From: Comamonadaceae bacterium
GTDB lineage: Bacteria; Pseudomonadota; Gammaproteobacteria; Burkholderiales; Burkholderiaceae_C
Assembly (NCBI GenBank): GCA_947476465.1
Contig: CANJQN010000027.1
Coordinates: 1-56,469, forward strand
Length of the DNA stretch: 56,469 bases
Reading direction: 5' to 3'
Position numbers and translations under genes: made by a program. How positions within the stretch are numbered: the stretch's first letter is position 1; the number at the start of each line of letters is the position of its first letter. Positions 1-8,659 of this stretch are shown here, piece by piece. The notes beneath the pieces are model-generated. The model searched no databases. It saw nothing but the letters and a program-made list of their open reading frames with translations, and was not told the origin of the DNA.

Positions 1-1
1 C

Positions 2-1234
2 GACGGCTACAGCGACCCCACCGACAGCCTGATCGGCTGGACCACCGAGCGCGGCTACACGATGCACGAGCATCTGGACGAGATCGGCGTCATCCACATG
101 AACGGGCGGGTGTACGACCCGCTCATCGGCCGCTTCATGAGCGCCGACCCGTTCATCCAGTCACCGCAGAACCTGCAAAGCCACAACCGCTATGCCTATG
201 TGCTGAACAACCCGCTGGCGTACACCGATCCGAGCGGGTACTTCAGCTGGCGGCGGCTGCTCAGAACGGCGGTGTCGATTGGCGTGGCGGTGTACTTCGG
301 CCCAGCCGTCATCGGCAACTTCGCGGGTGCGGGGCAGCTGTTCACGGCGGCATCGTTTGGCGGCAGCGCCGCAGCGGCGGGCGTGGCCAATGCGGCGGTG
401 GCGGGGTTCCTGTCGGGGGCGATTGCGGGCGGCAGCCTGAAGGGCGCGGTGAACGGGGCGTTCAGCGGGGCGCTGTTCTTTGGGGTCGGTGAGTTCACGG
501 GCGCGGCCAGCAGCATAAGCAAGGTATTGGCCCACTCGGCGGCCGGCTGCATCAGCGCCGCGGCCGGCGGAGGGCATTGCAAGGCAGGGGCAATGGCGGC
601 GGGCTTCGCTGAGTTCGCCGGGCCAGCCATCGGGGACCTGGGAAGCATCGCGGCCAACGTAACCAAGAGCGCGGTGCTGGGCGGCATCGGCAGTTCGATC
701 GGGGGAGGGCGTTTCGACGACGGGGCGATGACGGGAGCGTTTGGTTATATGTTTAACCAGATGGCTCATGGCGATGGCGGCGCAATGGGCTGGGTCTCGG
801 AAAAGTGGGATCGGTTCCTGGCATGGCGACAGCAAGGCGCTGACCGCTGGTTGGCTGCAGCTTATGGCGATGAATCAGCGTCTATGCAAATTGCCTATGA
901 TCTCGCGTTAGGGTTCAGTGGGACAACGAGCATTGGCGGGGTAGCAAGTCGAATCGCCCGCGGGCACGCGATGGATAAACATGTGCTTGGTTCGGGAGCG
1001 CGGGCTGACGACCCATTATTCCGAGGATTGGGAATCAGAACAGTTGTCCAGCTTGAAGAGCACACACAGAATGTCATGCTGAATGCCACTATGACGAGGG
1101 CGTTGAGCAAAGGTAGAACGGCATACTGGCACGCACCGACAAGTACCGTTGTCATTCACAATCCGCGCCACCTTGACCTGGGGTCTGTCTATCAACCGGT
1201 TCGTGGGCGAGCCTACTTCGATGAATTACGGTAA
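2..1234 (+). CDS. RHS repeat-associated core protein, C-terminal part with toxin tip (5' end outside window)
   Basis: The reading frame is open from the first bases, so this is the 3' end of a larger RHS/YD-repeat gene. Numbering from the ATG at 62, residues 10-60 carry the conserved RHS core ending ([18 protein letters not shown], then [19 protein letters not shown]). A Gly/Ala-rich pre-toxin linker follows and closes with GYMFNQ at about 228-233, the usual junction with the exchangeable toxin. The last ~100 residues contain an H-x4-H pair (H302, H307) followed by basic and aromatic residues. That layout resembles small ribonuclease-type toxin tips, but the nuclease family is inferred, not proven. 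The toxin half is visibly more AT-rich than the linker, as expected for an exchanged module. The gene ends 6 bp before a small immunity candidate. Confidence 0.85.
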   Translation, partial: DGYSDPTDSLIGWTTERGYTMHEHLDEIGVIHMNGRVYDPLIGRFMSADPFIQSPQNLQSHNRYAYVLNNPLAYTDPSGYFSWRRLLRTAVSIGVAVYFGPAVIGNFAGAGQLFTAASFGGSAAAAGVANAAVAGFLSGAIAGGSLKGAVNGAFSGALFFGVGEFTGAASSISKVLAHSAAGCISAAAGGGHCKAGAMAAGFAEFAGPAIGDLGSIAANVTKSAVLGGIGSSIGGGRFDDGAMTGAFGYMFNQMAHGDGGAMGWVSEKWDRFLAWRQQGADRWLAAAYGDESASMQIAYDLALGFSGTTSIGGVASRIARGHAMDKHVLGSGARADDPLFRGLGIRTVVQLEEHTQNVMLNATMTRALSKGRTAYWHAPTSTVVIHNPRHLDLGSVYQPVRGRAYFDELR

Positions 1235-1240
1235 TTCACT

Positions 1241-1444
1241 ATGAAAATTGAAAGAGTCTCAGCAGGTCGTTTTGTCATTGACGCAAGTGAAGACGATCTG
1301 CTTGTTCTGAATAATGCATTGAATGAAGTCTGCAATGGTTTACCGATTCGGGACTTCGAAACGAGAATCGGGATGCCACTCGGATTCGCTGAGTCAATGC
1401 TGCGAGAGGTGAGTGAAGCGCTTGACAGCGACGCGGCGCATTGA
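1241..1444 (+). CDS. Candidate immunity protein for the RHS toxin
   Basis: This 67-residue acidic, probably cytosolic protein starts 6 bp after the stop of the RHS gene. That is the standard position of an immunity gene protecting the producer from the C-terminal toxin. The visible signature is an N-terminal beta-type stretch (MKIERVSAGRFVID), then LLVLNNALNEVCNGLPI and a helical C-terminus. It resembles small conserved proteins I recall next to polymorphic toxins, but I cannot name the family. No signal peptide or membrane segment is seen. Its GC content is as low as the toxin tip, which supports joint acquisition. The immunity role rests on position, size and composition. Confidence 0.7.
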   Translation: MKIERVSAGRFVIDASEDDLLVLNNALNEVCNGLPIRDFETRIGMPLGFAESMLREVSEALDSDAAH

Positions 1445-1565
1445 GCTGCCGCGGAGCTCCCGCAACGAAGCGTAAGCGTTCGGTGACGCCACGTCTTCAC
1501 TACCATCGCGGAATGATCAAAGACACGCAGGGGTTGCATAGGCCGTATCAGGGGGGATGGTAGGA

Positions 1566-1772
1566 ATGGCCGCTCCCGTCTTCCCGATCACGTTCCATTG
1601 GTTTAAATCCGGACGAATAGAGGAGTTCGAGTCCCTGGAGGATATTGAATGGAATGTCGAAGACTTTGACTCCGAAGCCGACGGCGGAGAGGCTAGCGTC
1701 GTTGACGCTAAGGGACGTCCTGTCCGAATTCGAGTTTCATTGCTGAGCATGGAATTATTCGAATTGCTGTAG
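1566..1772 (+). CDS. Small acidic hypothetical protein
   Basis: This 68-residue protein has an ATG at 1566. An in-frame ATG at 1557 would add three residues, but the G-rich run at 1551-1556 sits at a ribosome-binding distance only from 1566. The product is strongly acidic in the middle (EEFESLEDIEWNVEDFD) and ends in a short hydrophobic strand. I do not recognise the family. The position about 120 bp after the immunity candidate, and similar AT-richer composition, suggest it belongs to the same accessory module, perhaps as an orphan immunity protein. A chance ORF is less likely given the protein-like composition. Confidence 0.5.
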   Translation: MAAPVFPITFHWFKSGRIEEFESLEDIEWNVEDFDSEADGGEASVVDAKGRPVRIRVSLLSMELFELL

Positions 1773-1850
1773 GCAAACGAAGCAAGAGAAGTGCCTGTCG
1801 GACGCGCGGCGCTCAGCGTGTATTGAACCCTGTCCCAAAGGGAAAGACTG

Positions 1851-2447
1851 ATGCCCGAAAAATCCAGATCCGCCTCGTTGGCCGTGCCGACTCGCATCGA
1901 AGGGCGCATCCAGATGGTGCGTGGCCTGCGGGTGATGATCGATGTGGACTTGGCGGCGCTTTATGGCGTACCGACAAAGCGGCTCAATGAGCAGTTCAAG
2001 CGCAACCGCGACCGGTTCCCCGCCGATTTCCTGTTCCAGCTCACTGGGGCCGAGAAGGCCGAGGTGGTCGCAAATTGCGACCACCTCATGAAGTTGAAGT
2101 TTTCCAGGGCGTCGCCCTACGCGTTCACCGAACATGGTGCTATCCAAGCGGCGAACGTGCTGGCCTCGACGCAAGCGGTGGAAATGGGCATTTACGTGGT
2201 GCGCGCGTTCGTGCATCTGCGTGAAGCGGCCTCAGTAAACGCCGATCTGGCCAAGCGGCTGGCAGACCTTGAGATGAAGACGGAGACCCTGGAGATATCC
2301 CACGACACCTTCAGTCGCAACGCAAGGCTGCAGCTGAAACAGGTGTTCGATGCGTTGCGCGAACTGATGACGCCGCCAGAGCCCCACAAGCGGCCGATCG
2401 GATTTGTGACGAACGAAGATAAGAAGACGTCCAAGCCCGCCAGCTGA
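1851..2447 (+). CDS. ORF6N domain-containing DNA-binding protein
   Basis: This 198-residue protein has the ORF6N domain at about residues 12-100, a domain found in phage and plasmid regulators, often with KilA-N/Bro-type partners. The key pattern is IDVDLAALYGVPTKRLNEQ, then KRNRDRFPADFLFQLT, then the AFTEHGAIQAANVL helix. The C-terminal third (residues 110-170) is a predicted coiled coil of Leu/Ala/Glu heptads ending in a Lys-rich tail. The protein is likely to bind DNA; its target is unknown. The context is an accessory zone between an RHS tip and gene remnants, and a broken second copy of the same domain starts about 30 bp downstream. Start ATG 1851 follows an AAAGGGAAAG Shine-Dalgarno-like run. 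Confidence 0.85.
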   Translation: MPEKSRSASLAVPTRIEGRIQMVRGLRVMIDVDLAALYGVPTKRLNEQFKRNRDRFPADFLFQLTGAEKAEVVANCDHLMKLKFSRASPYAFTEHGAIQAANVLASTQAVEMGIYVVRAFVHLREAASVNADLAKRLADLEMKTETLEISHDTFSRNARLQLKQVFDALRELMTPPEPHKRPIGFVTNEDKKTSKPAS

Positions 2448-2463
2448 CTCATGATCGAACGAC

Positions 2464-2600
2464 GCTGCATCGGGCCGTGAAGCGGAACGCGGGGCGCTTC
2501 CGGCCGGGCTTCATGTTTCAGCGGACGGCCACCGGGCGAACGGAGGTGGTCACGAACTGTGACCACCGTCGTGTGCTCTTGTTCTCGTCGGACGACATCC
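2464..2600 (+). pseudogene. Decayed second copy of the ORF6N domain
   Basis: Just after the intact ORF6N gene, the frame 2477-2692 encodes VKRNAGRFRPGFMFQRT followed by EVVTNCDH. This aligns with FKRNRDRFPADFLFQLT and EVVANCDH of the upstream gene. The N-terminal ~50 residues and the C-terminal helix are missing, and similarity is lost near 2600. It is therefore a fragment of a paralogue, from partial duplication or from recombination between related genes. The downstream tail of the frame overlaps the HigA-like remnant on the other strand and has no recognisable content. Confidence 0.65.
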
Positions 2601-2657
2601 GTCGACTCATAGTGAGCGGCCGAGGCACAACTCGACAACTTGCGAGGAGCGAAAAAG

Positions 2658-2879
2658 TCACTGAGCAGGGCGCGGATCCATCCGGACCTTGATGGCTTCC
2701 ACCGGATCGGGCGCGGTGATGGGGAAGTGCTTGGCCTCGTACGCTCGCACCGGCGTGGTCAGGATGTCCAGGCGATCACCCTGTGTGCTTCCCAGTTCGG
2801 GGTCAGACGCCATCAAGGCTGAAGTCTCTTTGAGTGCCGCCTTGTAGGCTGCTTCAGTGTGGATGGGGTTGAGGTCCAC
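2658..2879 (-). pseudogene. Truncated HigA-like antitoxin (N-terminal part)
   Basis: From a GTG at 2879 the minus strand encodes 73 residues starting DLNPIHTEAAYKAAL and containing EAKHFPITAPDPVEAIKVRM. This is the characteristic N-terminus of HigA-family antitoxins of the XRE/HTH type. The helix-turn-helix that normally follows is absent: the frame ends in DPRPAQ and runs into the ORF6N remnant on the opposite strand. No HigB toxin is seen upstream, where palindromic repeats lie instead. The piece is best read as an antitoxin gene broken at a recombination junction. A functional mini-protein cannot be excluded. Confidence 0.65.
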
Positions 2880-2928
2880 GTATTGCTCCGGGACGGGTCA
2901 GTCGGGCTGTAACGCCGGCCAGACCGCG

Positions 2929-3130
2929 CTTCTGGATCCCCGCCTTCGCGGGGATGACGACTACTTGAATCTATTCCGGACACCAGTGCGCCTTCGCGGG
3001 AATGACGAAAAGTTATTCCGGACACCAGTGCGCCTTCGCGGGAATGACAAAGATTTCGTCATCCCCGCGCAGGCGGGGATCCAGGAGCGAATATTGCGGA
3101 CACCCGTGCGCCTTCGCGGGGATGACTGGA
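2929..3130. repeat. Cluster of palindromic short repeats with a 42-bp tandem unit
   Basis: The interval between the HigA remnant and moeA holds no gene but five copies of a short palindromic unit with the core CGCCTTCGCGGGAATGAC or its reverse complement. Copies begin near 2931, 2973, 3015, 3057 (inverted) and 3093. The copies at 2973 and 3015 are nearly identical direct repeats with a 42-bp period (ATTCCGGACACCAGTGCGCC then the core). The inverted copy at 3057 can pair with its neighbours to form a long hairpin. The core resembles REP-like intergenic elements common in Burkholderiales and related bacteria. Confidence 0.75.
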
Positions 3131-3183
3131 ATCGTTTTCGGCATCTTCTCGCAGGCAGCGCGTGGAGGGGTGACGCCACCGCC

Positions 3184-4464
3184 CTAAACCACCCCCTCAA
3201 ACATCATCACATCCACCTCATCCCCCACCGCCACATCCCCCTGCGCGTGATGCAGCACGATCAGCCCGTTGGCCTGCGCCATCGAGCTGAGCACGCCTGA
3301 GCCCTGGTTGCCGGTGATGCTGACCTGCAGCGTGCCATCGGCCGCAGCACGCACGATGCCCCGCTGGTACTCCGTGCGGCCGGGTTTCTTGCGCAATCGC
3401 TCGGTGCTGTGGGCTTTGAGCAAGACCATAGGCTCGGGCTGGGCGCCCATCATGCGCAGCAGGGCAGGGCGCACGAAGGCCAGAAAGGTGACCATCACCG
3501 CGACCGGATTGCCCGGCAGGCCGAAGAGGGCGGCCGCGCGGCCGTCTGAGGTGATGCGGCCGACGGCCATGGGGCGGCCGGGGCGCATGGCGATCTTCCA
3601 GAAGGCGACGTCACCCAGCTGCTTCATCATGGCCTTGGTGAAGTCGGCCTCGCCCACGCTCACGCCGCCGCTGGTGATGATGGCGTCGGCCTGCGCGGCG
3701 GCGCGGGTGAAGGCTTGTTCCAGCGCGATGGGCTCGTCGCGCACCACGCCCAGGTCGATGAGCTCGCAGCCCAGGCGGGCGAGCAGGGCGCGCACGGTGT
3801 GGCGGTTGCTGTCGTAGACGGCGCCTTCGCGCGGCGCATCGCCCAGCGACAGGATCTCGTCGCCGGTGGAGAAGTAGGCCACCTTGATCCGGCGCAGCAC
3901 GTCGACCTCGGGCAGGCCCAGGCTGGCGATGAGGCCGCAGGCGGCGGGGCCCAGGCGGGTGCCCTTGGCCAGCGCGGGCTGGCCTTGCATGAGGTCTTCG
4001 CCGCGAAAGCGGCGGTTGTCTCCGGCGCGCAAGATGCCGGGCGGGATGCGGATGCGCGCCTCGCCAGCGGGTTGCGTCAACTCCTGCGGAGCCACGGTGT
4101 CCAGGCCCGCGGGCATGATGGCGCCGGTCATGATCTTCAGGCACTGGCCGGGGCCGACACGGCCCGTCCAGGCCTTGCCGGCCAGGGCCGTGCCCACCAC
4201 CGTCAGATCGAGCGGGGCGTCGGCCTGCAGCTGCGCGCCGTCGAAGGCGTAGCCGTCCATCGCGGAGTTGTCGTGGGGCGGCACGCTGATCGGCGATATC
4301 AGGTCGTCTGCCAGAACGCGGCCGCCGGCGTCGAACAGGCTCACGCGCTCGCGGTCGGTGACGGGCTCGACCAAGCGCGCGAGAAACTCACCGACGGCGT
4401 CGGCGCGCAGGGCTTGCGGGTCGTAGCCCTGCAACTGCGCGGCGATCTGGTCGAGGGATTTCAT
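3184..4464 (-). CDS. moeA: Molybdopterin molybdenumtransferase MoeA
   Basis: This 426-residue protein inserts molybdate into adenylylated molybdopterin in the last step of molybdenum cofactor synthesis. Family landmarks are visible in order: the N-terminal PPHDNSAMDGYAF motif (about 60-75), a MTGAIMPAGLDTV segment, the MoCF-binding core with TSGGVSVGEADF, and the PGRPMAVG and GLPGNPVAVMVTF substrate loops, then the C-terminal beta domain. Length is normal for MoeA. The ATG at 4464 overlaps the mobA stop (TGATG), so the two genes are translationally coupled in a moaA-mobA-moeA unit. Confidence 0.95.
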   Translation of the reverse strand: MKSLDQIAAQLQGYDPQALRADAVGEFLARLVEPVTDRERVSLFDAGGRVLADDLISPISVPPHDNSAMDGYAFDGAQLQADAPLDLTVVGTALAGKAWTGRVGPGQCLKIMTGAIMPAGLDTVAPQELTQPAGEARIRIPPGILRAGDNRRFRGEDLMQGQPALAKGTRLGPAACGLIASLGLPEVDVLRRIKVAYFSTGDEILSLGDAPREGAVYDSNRHTVRALLARLGCELIDLGVVRDEPIALEQAFTRAAAQADAIITSGGVSVGEADFTKAMMKQLGDVAFWKIAMRPGRPMAVGRITSDGRAAALFGLPGNPVAVMVTFLAFVRPALLRMMGAQPEPMVLLKAHSTERLRKKPGRTEYQRGIVRAAADGTLQVSITGNQGSGVLSSMAQANGLIVLHHAQGDVAVGDEVDVMMFEGVV

Positions 4465-5075
4465 CAGGGCTGCTCCAGCTGCCGCAGCTCGGCCAGGGTG
4501 TTGGCGTTGAAGAAGGCGCGCGGGTCATCGCCCGGCAGGTTGAACGGCACGACGACGGTGCGGTGCTGCCCCGTCCAGGCGTCGATCTTGCGGCCACCGC
4601 CATCGGTAAAACGCACCAGGCTTTCCAGCAGCTCGCGTTTGACGAGGCAGAACACGGGTTGGTTGCGCAGGCGCCCGTCCTGCTCTGGCGCGCTGACCAT
4701 GGCGATCTCGGCGTCCTGCGCGGCCAGCGCGGTGGCAAGGCGCTCGACCATGTCCAGCGGAAACAGCGGCGTGTCGCAGGGCACCGTCACCAGGTAGGGC
4801 GTTTCGCAGCGCTCCAGCCCGGTGAGAAAGCCCGCCAGCGGGCCGGCATAGTCGGGCAGAACGTCGGGCCACACCGGCACGCCATAGGCTTCATACGCGG
4901 CCAGGTTGCGGTTGGCGTTGATCATCACGCCCGACACCTGGGGCGCCAGCCGCATGACGGCGTACGAGGCCAGGGGAAGGCCGTTGAAGTTTTGCAGGCC
5001 CTTGTCCACGCCGCCCATGCGCGTGCCCCGGCCGCCGGCCAGGATGAGCCCTGTGATGGGGGAGGTGTCGATCAT
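4464..5075 (-). CDS. mobA: Molybdenum cofactor guanylyltransferase MobA
   Basis: This 203-residue cytosolic enzyme transfers GMP from GTP to molybdenum cofactor, giving the MGD form used by DMSO-reductase-family enzymes. The nucleotidyltransferase signature [17 protein letters not shown] lies at residues 10-26, followed by the [14 protein letters not shown] segment and VPCDTPLFP, which holds a metal-binding aspartate. The start ATG at 5075 fits the family N-terminus. It sits 33 bp after moaA and overlaps moeA by one base. Its presence suggests that the cell makes bis-MGD enzymes, although none is encoded in this window. Confidence 0.93.
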   Translation of the reverse strand: MIDTSPITGLILAGGRGTRMGGVDKGLQNFNGLPLASYAVMRLAPQVSGVMINANRNLAAYEAYGVPVWPDVLPDYAGPLAGFLTGLERCETPYLVTVPCDTPLFPLDMVERLATALAAQDAEIAMVSAPEQDGRLRNQPVFCLVKRELLESLVRFTDGGGRKIDAWTGQHRTVVVPFNLPGDDPRAFFNANTLAELRQLEQP

Positions 5076-5108
5076 GTGGGGGTGATGCCTTTTGCCAAGG
5101 CGCAGATG

Positions 5109-6224
5109 CTAGCCGCCGATGTAGCTCATTTCGACGCGCCGCTGCCCGCCGCCGGTGTCGGGCTGCAGTTGCCCACGCAGCTGCGAATAGCGGTCAGCGC
5201 GGCCCTGCCAGATGGCGGCGATGGCGCCGGCCAGCTGATCGTCGGACGCACCGCCGCGGATCAGAGATCGCAGGTCATGCCCTTGCGAGGCGAACAGGCA
5301 CAGGTACAGCTGGCCTTCGGTGGACAGGCGCGCGCGGTTGCAGTCACCGCAGAAGGCCTGCGTCACGCTGCTGATGACACCGACTTCGCCGCCGCCGTCG
5401 GCATAGGCCCAGCGCTGCGCCGTCTCGCCGGGCGCGGCCGGCTCCAGCGGCACCAGGGGCAGCTGCGCGTGGATGCGCGCGATGACCTCGACCGAGGGCA
5501 GCACTTCGTCCATGCGCCAGCCGTTGGTGGCGCCCACGTCCATGTATTCGATGAAGCGCAGCACGTGGCCGGTGCCCCGAAAATGCCGCGCCATCGGCAG
5601 GATCTCGTGGTCGTTGGTGCCGCGCTTGACCACCATGTTGATCTTGATCAGGCCCAGGCCCGCAGCCTGTGCGGCGTCGATGCCCGCCAGCACGTCGGCC
5701 ACCGGGAAGTCGACATCGTTCATGGTCCGAAACACCGCGTCGTCCAGCCCGTCCAGGCTGACGGTGACACGGTGCAAGCCAGCATCCTTGAGCGCCCGCG
5801 CCTTGCGGGCGAGCAGCGAGCCGTTGGTGGTGAGCGTGAGGTCCAGCGGCGCGCCGTCGACGGTGCGCAGGGCGGCGAGTTGCTCGATGAGGATCTCGAT
5901 GTTCTTGCGCAGCAGCGGCTCACCGCCGGTCAGGCGGATCTTGCGCACGCCATGGGCCGCGAACTGCCGCGCCACCCGGGTGATCTCTTCAAAACTCAGC
6001 AGCGCTGCATGCGGCAGGTAGGGGTAGTCCTTGTCGAACACCTCCTTGGGCATGCAGTAGCTGCAACGGAAATTGCAGCGGTCGGTGACGCTGATGCGCA
6101 GGTCGCGCAAGGGGCGTTCGAGCGTGTCGACCAAGCGCCCGTCGGCCGGTTGCGGCTGCGCCGGCACTGCAACCGGCCGGCCGGCGGGGCGCTCGACAAC
6201 GAGGGGAATGACGCGTTCAGCCAT
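5109..6224 (-). CDS. moaA: GTP 3',8-cyclase MoaA
   Basis: This radical-SAM enzyme converts GTP to 3',8-cyclo-7,8-dihydro-GTP in the first step of molybdenum cofactor synthesis. The N-terminal 4Fe-4S site is C50-x3-C54-x2-C57 ([13 protein letters not shown]), the SAM-binding LTGGEPLLR follows, and a second cluster site is seen in [11 protein letters not shown] with a later Cys. The protein ends in Gly-Gly, as needed for activation. I chose the ATG at 6224 (371 residues); a TTG two codons upstream also fits. It is the first moco gene of the set and begins 12 bp after an SDR gene. Confidence 0.95.
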   Translation of the reverse strand: MAERVIPLVVERPAGRPVAVPAQPQPADGRLVDTLERPLRDLRISVTDRCNFRCSYCMPKEVFDKDYPYLPHAALLSFEEITRVARQFAAHGVRKIRLTGGEPLLRKNIEILIEQLAALRTVDGAPLDLTLTTNGSLLARKARALKDAGLHRVTVSLDGLDDAVFRTMNDVDFPVADVLAGIDAAQAAGLGLIKINMVVKRGTNDHEILPMARHFRGTGHVLRFIEYMDVGATNGWRMDEVLPSVEVIARIHAQLPLVPLEPAAPGETAQRWAYADGGGEVGVISSVTQAFCGDCNRARLSTEGQLYLCLFASQGHDLRSLIRGGASDDQLAGAIAAIWQGRADRYSQLRGQLQPDTGGGQRRVEMSYIGG

Positions 6225-6236
6225 GCTCAACCGTGT

Positions 6237-6998
6237 TCAGACGCAACGCGCGCCATCGACCTCGATGCACACGCCCGAGATAAAAGCCGCCTCGTCGCTG
6301 GCCAGGTACAGGGCGGCATTGGCCACATCGAGCGCGCTGGAAAACCGCCCCAGCGGAATGGTGGCCAGAAACTTCGCGCGCCGCGCGTCGTCGACCGGGC
6401 CGCCCGCGAACTCGGCCGACAGGCCGGTGTCGGGGTTGAACACCGGGTTGATGCAGTTCACGCGGATGTTCTCGGGCCCGAACTCGGCCGCCAGTGACTT
6501 GCTGGTGGTGATCACGGCGCCCTTGGAGCCGTTGTACCAGGTCAGGCCCGGCCGTGGCCGGATGCCGGCGGTGGAGGCGATGTTGATGAAGCTGCCGCCG
6601 CCAGTGGCGCGGAAGGCCGGCACCGCGTGCACGGTGGCCAGGTAGATGCTCTTGACGTTGACGGCGTAGCAGCGGTCGAACTCGTCCTCGTTGACCTCCA
6701 GTGCGGGGCGATTGCGGTGGGTCCAGCCGGCGTTGTTGACCATCACGTCCAGGCGGCCGTGGCGCGCCACGGCGGCGGCCACCAGCGCCTGCATGTCCTG
6801 TGACTTCGTGACGTCGGCCGCGAAGAACGAGGCGCGTCCACCGGCGGCGACGATGTCCGCCACCACCTTCTCGCCGTGGGCGACGTGGATGTCGTTCACG
6901 ATGACCCGGGCGCCCTCTTCGGCCAGCCGGCGGGCGATGCCTTCGCCGATGCCGTTGCCGGCGCCAGTGACGATGATGGATTTGTCCTTGACTCTCAT
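6237..6998 (-). CDS. SDR family oxidoreductase
   Basis: This 253-residue classical short-chain dehydrogenase has the TGAGNGIG cofactor motif at 11-18, NNAG at 88-91, and the catalytic set S142, Y155 and K159 (Y-x3-K). The acidic residue after the second beta strand (VNDIH) suggests NAD(H) rather than NADP(H). The substrate is unknown; relatives include 3-oxoacyl and glucose/polyol dehydrogenases. It lies between an aldehyde dehydrogenase gene upstream and moaA downstream on the same strand. A palindromic repeat separates it from the dehydrogenase, so an alcohol-to-acid pathway with that enzyme is possible but unproven. Confidence 0.88.
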   Translation of the reverse strand: MRVKDKSIIVTGAGNGIGEGIARRLAEEGARVIVNDIHVAHGEKVVADIVAAGGRASFFAADVTKSQDMQALVAAAVARHGRLDVMVNNAGWTHRNRPALEVNEDEFDRCYAVNVKSIYLATVHAVPAFRATGGGSFINIASTAGIRPRPGLTWYNGSKGAVITTSKSLAAEFGPENIRVNCINPVFNPDTGLSAEFAGGPVDDARRAKFLATIPLGRFSSALDVANAALYLASDEAAFISGVCIEVDGARCV

Positions 6999-7043
6999 GG
7001 GGCGGGTCTCCGTATTGATGTTTAGATTTTTCGTGACATACCC

Positions 7044-7124
7044 AGTCCGTTCGCCCTGAGCTTGGCCTGTCGTGAGCCTGTCGAAGGGTCGAAGGGCTTC
7101 GACAGGCTCAGCCCGAACGGATTA
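7044..7124. repeat. Imperfect inverted repeat between two minus-strand genes
   Basis: The sequence TCCGTTCGCCCTGAGC at 7046-7061 pairs with GCTCAGCCCGAACGGA near 7108-7123. The inner arms GAGCCTGTCGAAGGG and CTTCGACAGGCTC also pair. The unit resembles a dispersed intergenic repeat (TTCGACAGGCTCAGCCCGAAC) seen in many proteobacterial genomes. It can form a strong hairpin between the aldehyde dehydrogenase and SDR genes and may act as an attenuator or mRNA-stability element. No T tract follows it. Confidence 0.75.
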
Positions 7125-7147
7125 AGGCGTCACAAGTGACAAAAACC

Positions 7148-8584
7148 TCAATGGCCATGACGGATGGCGACAGTCTTGAGCGTGGTGAAACCATACAGCG
7201 CCTCAAAGCCCTTTTCGCGGCCATGGCCAGAGGATTTCACCCCGCCGAAGGGCAACTCCACACCGCCCGCAGCGCCATAGTTGTTGATGAACACCTGCCC
7301 GCTGCGCACACGCCGGGCCATGCGCAACTGGCGGGCGCCGTCGCGCGTCCAGATGCCCGAGACCAGGCCGAACTGGGTGGCGTTGGCGAGCGCTACCGCA
7401 TGGTCTTCGTCGCGAAAGCTCATCGCGGCCAGCACCGGGCCGAACACTTCCTCTTGCGCCAGGCGATGCGCCGCCGGCACGTCGCGCAGCAAGGCGGGGG
7501 CCTGGTAGAAGCCGCTGTCAGGGGCGCTGTCGACGATCTGGCCCTGCGCCACCATGGGAATGCCGGCCACCTGCGCGTCGGACAAAAAGTCCCATACCCG
7601 CTGCTGCTGGCTGGCGCGGATCAGGGGGCCCACGTCCAGGTCCATCGCGGCGGGGCCGACACGCAAGTTGGCGAAGAGGGCGCCCAGGCGTTCGAGCAGC
7701 GGCTCGTACAGCCCTTGCTGCACCAGCAGGCGGGAACCGGCCGAGCAGGTCTGGCCGGCGTTCTGCACGATGGCATTGACCACGGCCGGCAGCACCGCTT
7801 CAATGTCGGCGTCGTCAAAGACGATCTGCGGGCTCTTGCCGCCGAGTTCCAGGGTGACGGGGCAGTGCCGCTCGGCGGCGGCCTGCTGGATGAGTGTGCC
7901 CACGCGCGGGCTGCCGGTGAAGCTGATGTGGTCGATGCCAGCATCGCGCGCCAGCGCCTCGCCGACCTCGTGGCCATAACCGGTGACGATGTTGATGGCG
8001 CCCGCCGGAAAGCCGCACTCGCCCGCCAGCTGCGCCACGCGCAGCAGCGACAGGCAGGCGTCCTCTGAAGGCTTGACCACGCACACATTGCCCGCCGCCA
8101 GCGATGCCGCCACGCTGCGTCCGAAGATCTGCATGGGGTAGTTCCACGGGATGATGTGGCCCGTGACGCCATGGGGCTCGTGCCAGGTGAGCACGGTGTA
8201 GCCGTCCTGGTAGGGAATGGTCTGGCCGTGCAGCTTGTCGCAGGCGCCGGCGTAAAACTCGAAATAGCGCGCCAGGGCCACCGCATCGGCGCGCGCCTGG
8301 CGCGTGGGCTTGCCGCAATCGCGCTGCTCGATGTCGGTGAGTTCGTCGATGTGATCGGCGATGCGCGCCGACAGCCGCATCAGCAGCCGGCCGCGCTCGG
8401 CGGCGCTGAGTTTGCTCCAGAGGGTGTCATAACAGTGGCGCGCGCTGCGCACGGCCAGCGCCATGTCATCGGCGTTACCGCGCTGAATCACGTCGAAGGG
8501 CTGGCCGTCGGACGGGTCGATGACCGGGATGGTGCGGCCTGAAGCACCTTCGTGCGCCGCGTTGGCGATGAAGTGGAACTGCAT
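7148..8584 (-). CDS. Aldehyde dehydrogenase family protein
   Basis: This 478-residue NAD(P)+-dependent enzyme oxidises an aldehyde to an acid. Landmarks are the PWNYP loop (N148), the cofactor lysine K171 (VVKPSE), SFTGSPRVG, the general base E246 in LELGGKSP and the nucleophile C280 in NAGQTCSAGSR. Length is typical for class 1/2 and betaine- or gamma-aminobutyraldehyde-type enzymes. I chose ATG 8584 because family similarity begins just after it; a GTG at 8635 would add 17 residues without homology. The substrate cannot be read from the sequence. The next gene on the strand is an SDR. Confidence 0.9.
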   Translation of the reverse strand: MQFHFIANAAHEGASGRTIPVIDPSDGQPFDVIQRGNADDMALAVRSARHCYDTLWSKLSAAERGRLLMRLSARIADHIDELTDIEQRDCGKPTRQARADAVALARYFEFYAGACDKLHGQTIPYQDGYTVLTWHEPHGVTGHIIPWNYPMQIFGRSVAASLAAGNVCVVKPSEDACLSLLRVAQLAGECGFPAGAINIVTGYGHEVGEALARDAGIDHISFTGSPRVGTLIQQAAAERHCPVTLELGGKSPQIVFDDADIEAVLPAVVNAIVQNAGQTCSAGSRLLVQQGLYEPLLERLGALFANLRVGPAAMDLDVGPLIRASQQQRVWDFLSDAQVAGIPMVAQGQIVDSAPDSGFYQAPALLRDVPAAHRLAQEEVFGPVLAAMSFRDEDHAVALANATQFGLVSGIWTRDGARQLRMARRVRSGQVFINNYGAAGGVELPFGGVKSSGHGREKGFEALYGFTTLKTVAIRHGH

Positions 8585-8659
8585 TGGGACATTGTGCCTG
8601 TGGCCGTTACCCACGTCATCGCCGCGTAGCCACACGCATGCAAGTCATGCAGCCGCTGA

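Noticed and set aside
2973..3130. CRISPR array
   Set aside because: The repeats are few, include an inverted copy, have near-identical spacers and no cas genes are present; they are palindromic intergenic elements.
4563..6497. 644-codon plus-strand ORF opposite moaA and mobA
   Set aside because: It spans two well-identified genes and an intergenic gap, with Arg/His/Gln-biased composition; no motif.
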